A stretch of DNA of 64,000 bases from an uncultured Pelagibacteraceae bacterium (GTDB lineage: Bacteria; Pseudomonadota; Alphaproteobacteria; Pelagibacterales; Pelagibacteraceae). The stretch spans positions 124,001-188,000 of the forward strand of contig CACPEZ010000001.1 in the NCBI GenBank assembly GCA_902633125.1, in the 5' to 3' direction. A program made the translations under genes and the position numbers. Positions 37,574-46,876 of the stretch are shown piece after piece (position 1 is the stretch's first letter; every line of letters begins with the position of its first letter). The notes under the pieces are model-generated. The model did no database searches. It saw nothing but the letters and a program-made list of their open reading frames with translations, and was not told the origin of the DNA.

Positions 37574-37678
37574 TATTTCCTCTCTAAATTTATTTTTTAT
37601 AAATAAATTTTAAATTGAAATAAAAAATATGTCTAGAAAGTTAGAATAATTTTAATTACCAATTACAACTTCAGATTG

Positions 37679-38632
37679 TTAATTTACTTTGTTTTTGCAG
37701 TCTCCTGTTTTGAAAAACTCATCCATATTATCTATGGCCAGATTGGCCATTGCAGTTCTAGTTTCTTTAGTTGCGCTACCCAAATGAGGAAGAATAAAAG
37801 CACTTTTGTGTTTAAGATATCCTGGATTTAAATTTGGTTCATTTTTGTATACATCTAGCCCGACTGCATAAACTTTTCTTCTTTCCAAAGCATCTATTAA
37901 AGCTTCATCTTCAATAATATCTCCTCTTGCAACATTGGTCACGACTGCACCTTTTGGTAATAGTTCTAGTGTATCTTTATTGATTAAATTTATTGTCTCT
38001 TTAGATGCAGGACAACATACCGAAAGGACATCAGAGACTTTCATCAAATCATTTAAGTTATCGTGGTAAGTTGCGCCTTGTTCTTTTTCTTCGCTTAATT
38101 TTGAACGATTGTGATAATGAATTATCATACCTAAAGATTTAGCTATTTTAGCTATTTTTTGACCAATTCTACCCATGCCAAGTATTCCAAGTCTAGTGCC
38201 CGTTAATTGTTTACCAATCAACATATCTGCTGACCAAACCCAGCCACCTTCTCTAGCTTTTTCAATTCCTTCAGATGCTCTTCTGCATGCACCTAATATC
38301 AACAAAACCCCAATTTCTGCAGTAGCATCAGTTAAAACATCTGGTGTATTTGTAACTGCAATGCCTCTTTTCTTTGCAGCCTCTAAATCTATATTTCCAA
38401 AACCTACAGCAAAATTTGATATAATTTTTACACTCTCAGGTAATTGATTAATTGTTTCTGCATCTAGCTTATCTGTTAAAGCCGATAAAATACCATCACA
38501 GCCTGTACTCATCTCTATTAGCTTCTTTTGAGAGTAGAGTTCATCATTTAAATTAAAGTTAGCATCAAATAATTCTTTAGCTTTATCCTCACAAGATCTT
38601 AAAAGCCTTCTCGTGATTAAAATTTTTTTCAT
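37679..38632 (-). CDS. D-2-hydroxyacid dehydrogenase (glyoxylate/hydroxypyruvate reductase-like)
   Basis: The 317-residue protein is an NAD(P)-dependent D-isomer 2-hydroxyacid dehydrogenase. It shows the cofactor motif GILGMGRIGQKIA, the substrate loop with NFAVGFGNID, the catalytic Arg in NVARGDIIEDEAL, and the catalytic His in LPHLGSATKETR. The pattern is closest to the glyoxylate/hydroxypyruvate reductase group. It lies 11 bases after the GlcD-like gene and reads toward the alcohol dehydrogenase, consistent with a hydroxy-acid/oxo-acid pathway. Confidence 0.88.
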   Translation of the reverse strand: MKKILITRRLLRSCEDKAKELFDANFNLNDELYSQKKLIEMSTGCDGILSALTDKLDAETINQLPESVKIISNFAVGFGNIDLEAAKKRGIAVTNTPDVLTDATAEIGVLLILGACRRASEGIEKAREGGWVWSADMLIGKQLTGTRLGILGMGRIGQKIAKIAKSLGMIIHYHNRSKLSEEKEQGATYHDNLNDLMKVSDVLSVCCPASKETINLINKDTLELLPKGAVVTNVARGDIIEDEALIDALERRKVYAVGLDVYKNEPNLNPGYLKHKSAFILPHLGSATKETRTAMANLAIDNMDEFFKTGDCKNKVN

Positions 38633-38643
38633 TTTAATTTGGA

Positions 38644-40017
38644 TTAATTTAGATCAAAAACCTTACCAGGATTCATGATATTGTTTACATCAATGCTTCT
38701 TTTAATAGCTTTCATTACTGGCAAATTGTCTGGGTGCTCTCTTAATAAGTAATGTTTTTTTTGAAGACCAATTCCATGTTCTCCTGTAATTGTTCCCTCT
38801 AACTCTAAAGCTTTGTTAATTAGATCATCGCTATACTGTCTAATTTTTTTTTGTTTTTCTTCATCATCAGGATCATACAATATTATGGAATGAAAATTTC
38901 CATCTCCAACATGACCAACCATTGGTGCAGTTAGACCTAATTTTTTTACTTCTTTTTCCGCCCATGAAATGCACTCTACTAACTTTGAAATTGGTACACA
39001 AACATCTGTAGAATACACTTTCATATCATGACCTAAGGCTTTTACTGAATAATAAACATCATGTCTTGCTTTCCAAAGTATTTTTTGTTCTTCCGGAGAA
39101 GATGCCCATTGAAAATCACTTCCACCATTATTTTTTGATAATTCTTCTACAATTTTAATAGACTCATTATTCGATAGCTCACTTCCATGAAATTCAAAGA
39201 ATAAAGTTGGTGATGCTTTGATGTTTTCTAACTTTGAATATTTTATGCTAATTTCCATTTGGTCTTTGTTTAACATTTCAATTCTTGCAATTGGAACACC
39301 GTACTGAATAACTTCTTGCGCTGTCTTTACTGCTGAGTCTAAATCTGGAAAATAGCAAACTGCACTCATTATGCTTTCAGGTATTGGTGATAGTCTTAAT
39401 TGAACTTCTGTAATAATTCCTAATGTTCCCTCAGATCCAATAAACAAATTAGTTAAGTTATATCCCGCGGAAGTTTTTTTAGTTCTTGCACCGGTTTTAA
39501 TTATGTCTCCATTTGGTAAAACAACTGTTAAGCCAGAAATAACTGTTCTCATTGTTCCATATTTCACTGCCATTGTTCCTGAAGCTGAAGTAGATGCCAT
39601 CCCACCGAGTGCAGCATCCGCACCAGGATCTATTGGAAAAAATACTCCATCTTCTCTTAAATATTCATTTAATTGCTTTCTTGTTACATTTGCTTGCACT
39701 CTGCAGTCAAAATCCTCAGCATTTACACTTAAAACTTTATTCATTTTTTCTAAAGAAATCGTAATACCATTTTGATTTCCAACAACATGGCCTTCAAGAG
39801 ATGTGCCGGTTCCAAACGGGACAACAGGGATTTTATGCTCGTTACAAATTTTTAGAATTTTTGAAACTTCTTCATTAGTTTCTGGAAATACAACTGCCTT
39901 CGATAATATTGGATTATAAGTATCTTCTCCTCTTGCATAATTTGCACGAGTAGACTCAGAAGTAGAAAATCTCCCGTTAAATATCTTTTTTAATTCTGCT
40001 TGGACAGTTTCGTTCAT
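38644..40017 (-). CDS. FAD-linked D-2-hydroxyacid oxidase/dehydrogenase (GlcD/DLD type)
   Basis: The 457-residue protein has the PCMH FAD domain (VPFGTGTSLEGHVVG, GADAALGGMASTSASG, GSEGTLGIITEV) and the C-terminal cap domain of the GlcD family (GHVGDGNFHSII and TGEHGIGLQKKHYL with the metal-binding His). Such enzymes oxidise D-lactate, glycolate or D-2-hydroxyglutarate. Lack of adjacent glcE and glcF argues for a single-chain D-lactate/2-hydroxyacid dehydrogenase. It is co-directional with the reductase gene that follows. Confidence 0.88.
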   Translation of the reverse strand: MNETVQAELKKIFNGRFSTSESTRANYARGEDTYNPILSKAVVFPETNEEVSKILKICNEHKIPVVPFGTGTSLEGHVVGNQNGITISLEKMNKVLSVNAEDFDCRVQANVTRKQLNEYLREDGVFFPIDPGADAALGGMASTSASGTMAVKYGTMRTVISGLTVVLPNGDIIKTGARTKKTSAGYNLTNLFIGSEGTLGIITEVQLRLSPIPESIMSAVCYFPDLDSAVKTAQEVIQYGVPIARIEMLNKDQMEISIKYSKLENIKASPTLFFEFHGSELSNNESIKIVEELSKNNGGSDFQWASSPEEQKILWKARHDVYYSVKALGHDMKVYSTDVCVPISKLVECISWAEKEVKKLGLTAPMVGHVGDGNFHSIILYDPDDEEKQKKIRQYSDDLINKALELEGTITGEHGIGLQKKHYLLREHPDNLPVMKAIKRSIDVNNIMNPGKVFDLN

Positions 40018-40054
40018 TCTTTAATAATACAAAAATATTAGTTAAAAATACAGT

Positions 40055-41224
40055 TTATTTAGAAAGCATCTTGCCTATATTTTCTAAGGCTTGCATTATA
40101 TTATCTCTAGATGCGGCAAAACTAAATCTAACGTAATCATTACAAGTTTTACCGAATGCAGTACCAGGAACAATTGCAACTCCTGCTTCATGCATAGCTT
40201 TTTTGCAAAACTCAGATCCATTCATGCCAGTCCCTTTTATATTCGGAAAAGCATAAAAAGCTCCTCCTGGCAAACTACACTCAACTCCTGGTAAATCATT
40301 TAATCCTTTATGAATTAAATTTCTTCTTAAAGTAAACTTGTCTAACATATCTTTAATAGAATCTTCTGGACCATCTAATGCAGCAATACCCGCATATTGA
40401 GCTGCAGCATTTACACATGATACACTATTAATCAAAAGTTTGTTTACATGCTCAACTAAATGTTCTGGCCAAAAACTCCATCCAAGTCTCCATCCGGTCA
40501 TGGAATATGCTTTACTCCAACCCTCAAGAACAATTAATCTATCTCTTAAGTTTGGGTAATTAAAAAAAGTTGGCATTTCTTTATAGTCAAAAACTTGTCT
40601 ACTATAAATTTCATCACTTAAAATTGTTACGTGAGGATGTTTTTCTAATTCTTTCGCTAAGTAATCTATCGCAGGTTTTTCAACAAAACTTCCAGTTGGG
40701 TTGTTTGGATTTATTAGAATTAAAAGTCTAGTTTTATCAGTTATTAAAGATAAAAGTTTATCTGGATCAAATTTTAAATCTTTGTCCTCAGTTAAGTCAT
40801 AAGGAACTGCTTTTGCTCCAGAATAATTAATCATTGACTCATAAATTGGAAAAGCTGGAGTTGGATGAATTATTTCAACACCTGGTTCACCATAACAAGT
40901 AATTGCAAAATACATTGTTGGTTTACCACCTGGCATTATTAAAACTCTATTTGGATCAATATCAGCATTGTAAAGTCTCTTTACCCATCTTGCGACAGCT
41001 TCTCGACATTCTGGAATTCCATTTGATAAAACATAACCATGATGACCGTCATCTAGAGCTTTTTTTGCAGCTTCAACAACATGTTTTGGAGTTTTAAAGT
41101 CAGGTTGTCCTAGACCTAAATGGATCATAGGTTTGCCTTGTGCTTCTAATTTTTTTGCTTCTGCTAGAACAGAAAATGCACTTTCAGTTCCTAAACGATC
41201 TAATGCTTTTGCTAATTCAATCAT
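40055..41224 (-). CDS. Class I/II PLP-dependent aminotransferase
   Basis: The 389-residue protein is a fold-type I aminotransferase. It has LGQPDFKTPKHVVEAAKKAL near the N-terminus, the NPNNPTGS motif, SDEIYSRQVFD, and the PLP lysine in WSKAYSMTGWRLGW near residue 240. The C-terminal RFSFA Arg binds the substrate carboxylate. It belongs to the aspartate/alanine-type subgroup; the amino donor cannot be read from sequence. Among oxidases and reductases of 2-hydroxy and 2-oxo acids, it may aminate glyoxylate or a similar oxo acid. Confidence 0.87.
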   Translation of the reverse strand: MIELAKALDRLGTESAFSVLAEAKKLEAQGKPMIHLGLGQPDFKTPKHVVEAAKKALDDGHHGYVLSNGIPECREAVARWVKRLYNADIDPNRVLIMPGGKPTMYFAITCYGEPGVEIIHPTPAFPIYESMINYSGAKAVPYDLTEDKDLKFDPDKLLSLITDKTRLLILINPNNPTGSFVEKPAIDYLAKELEKHPHVTILSDEIYSRQVFDYKEMPTFFNYPNLRDRLIVLEGWSKAYSMTGWRLGWSFWPEHLVEHVNKLLINSVSCVNAAAQYAGIAALDGPEDSIKDMLDKFTLRRNLIHKGLNDLPGVECSLPGGAFYAFPNIKGTGMNGSEFCKKAMHEAGVAIVPGTAFGKTCNDYVRFSFAASRDNIMQALENIGKMLSK

Positions 41225-41313
41225 AATTTTTCGTCGACAAACTAACTGAAAAGCAACTTCATGTCTATTTATTTAAAGTGAAAATAATAATAAAAATTAT
41301 TTATAAAAAATAT

Positions 41314-42465
41314 TTAATTTCGGTAAATTATCTTTGATCTATCTAACTCTTTTACACTTTTGCAGCCCATAAGGATCATATTTCTTCTAATTTCATCGTG
41401 CATATTTTGAAGCAGCCTCTCTACTCCTTGCTGACCACCTGCTCCTAAACTGAACAAAAAAGCTTTACCAAAACTGCAAGCAGTAGCACCTGCAGCTAAA
41501 GCCTTGAGAACATGAGTTCCCCGTCTAACACCTCCATCTAAAATTATCTCAAGTTTATCACCCACTGCATCTGAAATAGCCTTTAGTTGATCAAAAGGAG
41601 TTCTAGATCCATCAAGTTGTCTTCCTCCATGATTTGATATTATTATTGCTGTACAACCAATATCAACTGCTCTCTTTGCATCCTCTACAGACATTACACC
41701 CTTCAAAGCAAAAGGTCCGTCCCACTTTTTTATACAGTATTCTGCATCTTCCCAATTCATTTGTGGATCATACTGTTCATTAACATAATCTATTACGGAT
41801 TTTGTAATGTTAGTTCCCTTGTCAGTTTTGTGTTTAATATTTGCAAGTTCAAATTTCTTATTCGTAAAATATCTGAATAACCATCCTGGTCTCATCGCGA
41901 AATTCATTATACTTTCTAATGTGAATTTAGGAGGAGTTGTAAAACCAGTTCTGTGATCCCTTTCTCTATTTCCTGCAACCAAAGTATCAACAGTTAAGCA
42001 TAAACCGTCAAAGTTTGCTCTTTTACACCTATCAATCAAATCATCAGTAAATGATTTATCTTTATGGATATAAAGTTGAAATAATTTTGGTCCACTTGAT
42101 ATATTAGCAATTTCTTCAATCGAAAATGAAGCCATTGTCGACATGCTATACATGGTACCAAATTTTTCTGCAGCTCTAGCTGAAGCTTTATCTCCATCAG
42201 GATGATATAAACTTTGCATAGCAGTAGGTGATAAAAAAATTGGCATATCTATTTTTCTACCAAAAACTGTGGTTGATAAATCTGGTTCTCCTACGCTTCT
42301 AAGAATATTAGGGATTAAGTCACAATCATCAAATGAATTTGTATTTCTTTTTAAAGTAGTTTCATCATCTGCACCACCATCAATGTAATGAAAAATTGGA
42401 GCTGGAAGTTTTTTTTTGGCTAGCTTTCTAAAATCTTCAAAATTATAACAATTCTTTAAGCTCAT
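41314..42465 (-). CDS. FMN-dependent L-2-hydroxyacid oxidase/dehydrogenase (LldD-like), copy 1
   Basis: The 383-residue TIM-barrel flavoprotein has the YIDGGADDETTL opening, the catalytic His region ISNHGGRQLDGSR, the conserved DGGVRRGTHVLKAL phosphate-binding block and LYIHKD in the FMN site. Substrates of the family are L-lactate, glycolate and other L-2-hydroxy acids. It overlaps the preceding paralogue by four bases (ATGA), and the two are plainly a tandem duplication with about half of their residues shared by eye. Confidence 0.9.
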   Translation of the reverse strand: MSLKNCYNFEDFRKLAKKKLPAPIFHYIDGGADDETTLKRNTNSFDDCDLIPNILRSVGEPDLSTTVFGRKIDMPIFLSPTAMQSLYHPDGDKASARAAEKFGTMYSMSTMASFSIEEIANISSGPKLFQLYIHKDKSFTDDLIDRCKRANFDGLCLTVDTLVAGNRERDHRTGFTTPPKFTLESIMNFAMRPGWLFRYFTNKKFELANIKHKTDKGTNITKSVIDYVNEQYDPQMNWEDAEYCIKKWDGPFALKGVMSVEDAKRAVDIGCTAIIISNHGGRQLDGSRTPFDQLKAISDAVGDKLEIILDGGVRRGTHVLKALAAGATACSFGKAFLFSLGAGGQQGVERLLQNMHDEIRRNMILMGCKSVKELDRSKIIYRN

Positions 42466-43616
42466 GCATTTCGGAATCTTAAATTATTTCGATTAAGATC
42501 GCTGATCTTCGTGCAGCCCATTAATTTCATGTCTCTTACTAATTCAGTTTTATATAAGTTAAGTGCTCTCTCAACACCTTCTTGACCTGCTGCAGCTAAA
42601 GCATAAAGATATAATCTTCCACCAGCACATGCTTTTGCACCCATAGATAAAGCTTTTAACATATGAGTTCCTCTTTGAAATCCACCTTCACAAATAACAT
42701 CTAACTTATCACCAACTGCATCAACAATTTCAGCTAATTGATCGAAAGGTGATCTAGATCCATCAAGTTGTCTTCCTCCATGATTTGATACCATTATACC
42801 AGTGCATCCGATATCAACCGCTCTTTTAGCATCTTCAACACTCATAACTCCCTTAAGCGCAAAATGGCCACCCCACTGAGAACACAATTTTTCAGCGTCA
42901 TCCCAGTTCATAGATTGATCCAACATAGTAGAAAAATAATTACCAATTGAAGTATTTGTGTCAGTTCCTTCTTTAACGAAATCTTGAAGATGTGGTAGTT
43001 CAAATTTTCCTTTGGTTAAATAATTTATTCCCCACATTGGTTTTGTGGCAAAACTAAACAAACTCGAAAGTGTTAATTTTGGAGGTGATGTAAATCCAGT
43101 TCTTAAATCTCTTTCACGATTTCCTCCTGTTATCGTATCAACAGTTAAAGCCATCACATCAAATTTTGCTGCTTTTGCTCGTTCTAAACAAGAGTCATTT
43201 AATCCTCTGTCTTTATGGAAATAAAATTGAAACATTTTTGGTGTGTCTATTAAAGATGAAATTTCCTCAACACTAACTGTAGCCAATGCCGAAACACCAA
43301 ACATCGTATTATACTTCTTTGCAGCTTTTCCAACCGCTCTTTCTCCTTCGTAATGGAATAACCTTTGCAAAGCTGTTGGAGAACAATAAAAAGGCAAATC
43401 TAATTTTTTTCCAAAAATAGTTGTCGACAAATCCACATTTTCAACACCTCTTAAGACATTTGGAACTAAGTCAACATCATTAAATGCACTACTATTTCTT
43501 GCATAAGTTATTTCATCATCCGCAGCCCCATCAATATAATGAAATATTGGAGATGGAAGCTTTTGTTTTGCCAATTTTCTAAAGTCATAAAAGTTATGAC
43601 AATCTTTTAATCTCAT
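42462..43616 (-). CDS. FMN-dependent L-2-hydroxyacid oxidase/dehydrogenase (LldD-like), copy 2
   Basis: This 384-residue tandem paralogue of the downstream gene keeps YIDGAADDEI, VSNHGGRQLDGSR with the catalytic His, and GNRERDLRTGF. The FMN phosphate block, normally DGGVRRG and intact in copy 1, reads EGGFQRG here, and the usual GRPFLYG segment is GRLYLYA. Those changes suggest altered flavin binding, substrate range or function. It starts the oxidase pair, eight bases after the PagL-like gene. Confidence 0.9.
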   Translation of the reverse strand: MRLKDCHNFYDFRKLAKQKLPSPIFHYIDGAADDEITYARNSSAFNDVDLVPNVLRGVENVDLSTTIFGKKLDLPFYCSPTALQRLFHYEGERAVGKAAKKYNTMFGVSALATVSVEEISSLIDTPKMFQFYFHKDRGLNDSCLERAKAAKFDVMALTVDTITGGNRERDLRTGFTSPPKLTLSSLFSFATKPMWGINYLTKGKFELPHLQDFVKEGTDTNTSIGNYFSTMLDQSMNWDDAEKLCSQWGGHFALKGVMSVEDAKRAVDIGCTGIMVSNHGGRQLDGSRSPFDQLAEIVDAVGDKLDVICEGGFQRGTHMLKALSMGAKACAGGRLYLYALAAAGQEGVERALNLYKTELVRDMKLMGCTKISDLNRNNLRFRNA

Positions 43617-43624
43617 ATCTTAAG

Positions 43625-44110
43625 TTAAAATTTTTTTGTAAAATTAAACATATAACTATTTGCCCCAGGATTTTTATCTCCAAGACTCGCATTAGAAATA
43701 TGATTATAAGAAATACCTAATTCAGAATTAGATGAGATATCAAATAATATCTGTATTTGTGTCTTAAATTCAATTTCGTGACCTAAGTCCTTGCCATCTC
43801 CTTCGTCATAATATCCAATTGCAAAACTAGGAGAGAAAGTAGTTGAATTAGATTTTTGATTTAATTGATAACCTGTATAAATATATAATGCATCATCAGC
43901 TGTTATCATTGCACCTGTCACAGGCTGAACATTTCCTAAGAAAATATCTTTGCTAGCATTAAAATTTATATATTCGGCACCAAATAGATTTGCTCTCTTA
44001 CCATCATCGCTGAAATCGAACATGCCAGTGTAAAAACTCCATTTATTTTCTGCGTTAGAAAATGAGACAGTAAGAAATGAAATTATCAAAGTTTTAATTA
44101 AAATCTTCAT
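43625..44110 (-). CDS. PagL-like lipid A 3-O-deacylase family outer-membrane protein
   Basis: The 161-residue precursor has a signal peptide (cleavage near SNA-EN) and ends in Phe (FNFTKKF), as outer-membrane beta-barrels do. The motif YNHISNASLGDKNPGANSY contains the PagL His-x-Ser catalytic pair followed by the conserved Asn and Gly residues. PagL removes the 3-position acyl chain from lipid A. The rest of the barrel is poorly conserved, as is usual. It follows ccmH by 14 bases but has no obvious link to cytochrome maturation. Confidence 0.75.
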   Translation of the reverse strand: MKILIKTLIISFLTVSFSNAENKWSFYTGMFDFSDDGKRANLFGAEYINFNASKDIFLGNVQPVTGAMITADDALYIYTGYQLNQKSNSTTFSPSFAIGYYDEGDGKDLGHEIEFKTQIQILFDISSNSELGISYNHISNASLGDKNPGANSYMFNFTKKF

Positions 44111-44124
44111 ATTAAAAATCCTGG

Positions 44125-44484
44125 TTACTTTATAGATACTTTTCTAATAATTAAAAGGCCGCCAAAAGCGAACAAAATCAAAGGTATTGACCAGAGTAAA
44201 AATGTATTTTGGTTTAATTCTGGTTCATATACAATCCACTCTCCATATTTATTTTTTAAATAATCATATATTTCTTCTTCTTCTTTACCTTCATCAATCT
44301 TATTTTTTACAACAAGCTTCATACTAACAGCAAAATCGGACTGAGAGTCGTAAACAGATTGACCTTGACATATCAAACACCTTAAGTTTTTTGTAATTTG
44401 ATCTACTTTGGTATTTATTTCATTCGCATAGGAAAAATTAAAACTAAAATATAGCAGCAATATTAATTTTAAAATTTTAAGCAT
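44125..44484 (-). CDS. ccmH: Cytochrome c maturation protein CcmH (CycL)
   Basis: CcmH reduces the apocytochrome c heme-binding cysteines and presents them to the ligation complex. The 119-residue protein has a signal/anchor sequence, the redox motif LRCLICQGQSVYDSQSD and a C-terminal membrane helix (LLWSIPLILFAFGGLLII). The second part of long CcmH proteins (CcmI/TPR) is missing, so this is the short form. It overlaps ccmG by eight bases. Confidence 0.94.
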   Translation of the reverse strand: MLKILKLILLLYFSFNFSYANEINTKVDQITKNLRCLICQGQSVYDSQSDFAVSMKLVVKNKIDEGKEEEEIYDYLKNKYGEWIVYEPELNQNTFLLWSIPLILFAFGGLLIIRKVSIK

Positions 44485-45007
44485 TTTTTTCTAATAAATT
44501 TTTTATTTCTATTAAATTTTCGCTTGTCAATGGACCAATATACTTTTTTATTATCTCATTTGTTTTACCACTTATAATAAAAGTTTCAGGAACACCAATA
44601 GCTCCGAATTCTATTGATTTTGTTCCATCATTATCGGTAATAACTTCTGAATAAGGATTTCCAAGTGAGCTTAAAAAATTTTTCGCATTTTTTGGACTGT
44701 CTTTATAATTAATTCCAATTATATTTATGTTCATATCTTTTAATTTCATTAAAAACTGATGCTCTTCTCTACATGGTGCACACCAAGATGCCCAAATATT
44801 TACTACAGAAGGACTATTTTTATCAAATAAGTCTGAAATATTAATTATTTCATCAGAAAATAGTTTTTTTGCATTAAGTGAAAAATCTATTTTACTTTTT
44901 AATTTCTCGTTAGAGTAATCTTTCGATACGTTCAATCCCTTGAACAAGATTATAAAAATTATTATTAATGTTAGTAGTAATCCTAAAAATTTAATATTTT
45001 TGCTCAT
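44477..45007 (-). CDS. ccmG: Thiol:disulfide interchange protein CcmG/DsbE
   Basis: CcmG is a membrane-anchored periplasmic thioredoxin that keeps CcmH reduced. It has an N-terminal helix (FLGLLLTLIIIFIILFKGL), the active site WASWCAPCREE, and the cis-proline loop in GAIGVPETFI. The start MSKNIKF is chosen, giving about 176 residues. An ATG 15 bases upstream would add MLLEK and deepen the overlap with ccmF without adding any conserved sequence. Either start leaves the protein overlapping both neighbours. Confidence 0.92.
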   Translation of the reverse strand: MSKNIKFLGLLLTLIIIFIILFKGLNVSKDYSNEKLKSKIDFSLNAKKLFSDEIINISDLFDKNSPSVVNIWASWCAPCREEHQFLMKLKDMNINIIGINYKDSPKNAKNFLSSLGNPYSEVITDNDGTKSIEFGAIGVPETFIISGKTNEIIKKYIGPLTSENLIEIKNLLEKNA

Positions 45008-46871
45008 TTTTTCTAATAACACTTAATAAACCACCAAAACCAATAAATATAGTTGAGATCCATATCCAAATCATTAAGGGTTTATATTGATATCTTACGT
45101 TATAATAGCCATCGTCTTTTAAAATATTAAATACTAAAAAATTATCTGAAAATAATGTTGTCTTAATATCTGCTTCACTCGTAATAGTTAAAGGCTGCTG
45201 GTAAATCCTAACTTCCGGGTATAAAGCAAAAGAGGAATTTTTATTCGTAACTTCAAAACTAGCTTTAAGAGATTTATAATTGTCTACATCTTTAACATTA
45301 ACTTCTTTTAATTTTACAACTTTGTCGTTGAATATTCTTTCTTCTCCTACTTTCATATTTGAATTGAATTCATTAGAAAAAAGTCCATTCAATAAGATAC
45401 TTGTAATTAATAAGCTAAAACCAAAATGTGAAATTTTTTGGCTAATCGAGGATTTGCTAACAAAAAAATCCTTAATTGTTACTAATAAAAGATAGATGCT
45501 CAAAACTATCAGAGGAATAGACAACAGAAATGAATTTTCGGTTTTTGTTAAAATGACATATGAAATAAGTAGTGAAACTAAAAAAATAATTAAAATATTA
45601 TAGTTAAACTTTTTTAATTTATCTTTAATCCATTTCAAACTTGGGCCAAAGCTCATGAATATTAAAAAAGGAATTAAGAAGGGTATTAAAAGATTATGAT
45701 AAAAAGGCGGACCAACAGAAATTTTTGAACCATTTAAAACTTCAAGAAAAATTGGATAAATTGTACCAACAAGAACAACAGATAAAAAAAACATCATAAA
45801 CCAGTTATTCACTAATATTGCAGTCTCTTTACTTAAAATAAAATTCTCTTTAGCTGTGTTTGATATTTTATTTTGATTAAAAAAGAAAATTAATATAGAC
45901 ATCAAAATTAGGATAAAGAGAAAACTTAATATATATAGCCCTCTTGACGGATCGTTTGCAAAAGTGTGAATTGAATTTAAAATTCCAGACCTAACAAGAA
46001 AAGTGCCACTCATACTCAGTGAAAAAGTTGTAATTGACAAAATAATAGTCCACTCTTTAAACGAATTTCTTTTCTGTAATACAATTACAGTATGCAGTAG
46101 CGCTGTTAAGCAAAACCATGGCATTAATGAAACATTTTCTACAGGATCCCAAAACCAAAAACCTCCCCAGCCCAGCTCATAATATGCCCATATAGATCCA
46201 AGCAAAATACCAATTGTTAAAAATACCCAAGATACCAAAACCCATTTTTTAATGTGCCTTGCCCACTTATCTCCAATATTTCCGCTAATCATTGAGGCAA
46301 GTGAAGCTGAAAAGATAATAGATGTTCCAACATAACCTAAATATAAAATTGGAGGATGAATAGCTAAAGCAGGGTCTTGTAAAATAGGGTTCAAACCTAA
46401 TCCCTCGCTAGGAATTGGATATAGCATTTTGAATGGGTTGGAAGTTAATAAAATAAAAACTAGAAAACCTGAAATAATAATTTGTTGAAATAGTATCGTT
46501 AAAAGTTTGTATTTAGTATCTTGTGATCTTGAATTTAATAAAAAAATAAATAGGAAAATTGAAAGAACTAATAACCACAATAATAAACTTCCCTCGTGAT
46601 TTCCCCATGTGCCTGATACTTTATAAAATAAAGGTTTTAAAGTATGAGAATTGTTGAAAACAGTTTCATTACTAAAATCTGAAATTACAAAAGCTGCAAC
46701 TAGACTAAAAAAACTTACCGTAATCATTATAGTTTGTATTGAAGTAATTAAAATAAAGTTTTTATCTAAATATTTATTTTCTGAATTTGCATCCAAGTAT
46801 GACTTAAAAATTAAATAAACAGATGCTATTAAAGCAATATATAAAGAATAATTTCCTAAATAATTAGACAT
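44991..46871 (-). CDS. ccmF: Heme lyase subunit CcmF
   Basis: CcmF takes heme from holo-CcmE and attaches it to apocytochrome c with CcmH. The 626-residue protein has about fifteen helices, conserved histidines (SGTWGNHEGSLLLW, PPILYLGYVG) and the WWD heme-handling domain WGGFWFWDPVENVSLMPW, which has Phe in place of the second Trp usually seen. A periplasmic loop lies near residues 500-590 before the last helix. It lies five bases after ccmE and overlaps ccmG by 17. Confidence 0.95.
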   Translation of the reverse strand: MSNYLGNYSLYIALIASVYLIFKSYLDANSENKYLDKNFILITSIQTIMITVSFFSLVAAFVISDFSNETVFNNSHTLKPLFYKVSGTWGNHEGSLLLWLLVLSIFLFIFLLNSRSQDTKYKLLTILFQQIIISGFLVFILLTSNPFKMLYPIPSEGLGLNPILQDPALAIHPPILYLGYVGTSIIFSASLASMISGNIGDKWARHIKKWVLVSWVFLTIGILLGSIWAYYELGWGGFWFWDPVENVSLMPWFCLTALLHTVIVLQKRNSFKEWTIILSITTFSLSMSGTFLVRSGILNSIHTFANDPSRGLYILSFLFILILMSILIFFFNQNKISNTAKENFILSKETAILVNNWFMMFFLSVVLVGTIYPIFLEVLNGSKISVGPPFYHNLLIPFLIPFLIFMSFGPSLKWIKDKLKKFNYNILIIFLVSLLISYVILTKTENSFLLSIPLIVLSIYLLLVTIKDFFVSKSSISQKISHFGFSLLITSILLNGLFSNEFNSNMKVGEERIFNDKVVKLKEVNVKDVDNYKSLKASFEVTNKNSSFALYPEVRIYQQPLTITSEADIKTTLFSDNFLVFNILKDDGYYNVRYQYKPLMIWIWISTIFIGFGGLLSVIRKNEQKY

Positions 46872-46876
46872 ACAAA

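Noticed and set aside
37574-37678. Promoter boxes for the alcohol dehydrogenase-importer operon
   Set aside because: The gap is almost pure A/T, so -10-like and -35-like hexamers occur everywhere and none stands out. Only the AGAGAGG ribosome-binding site is convincing.
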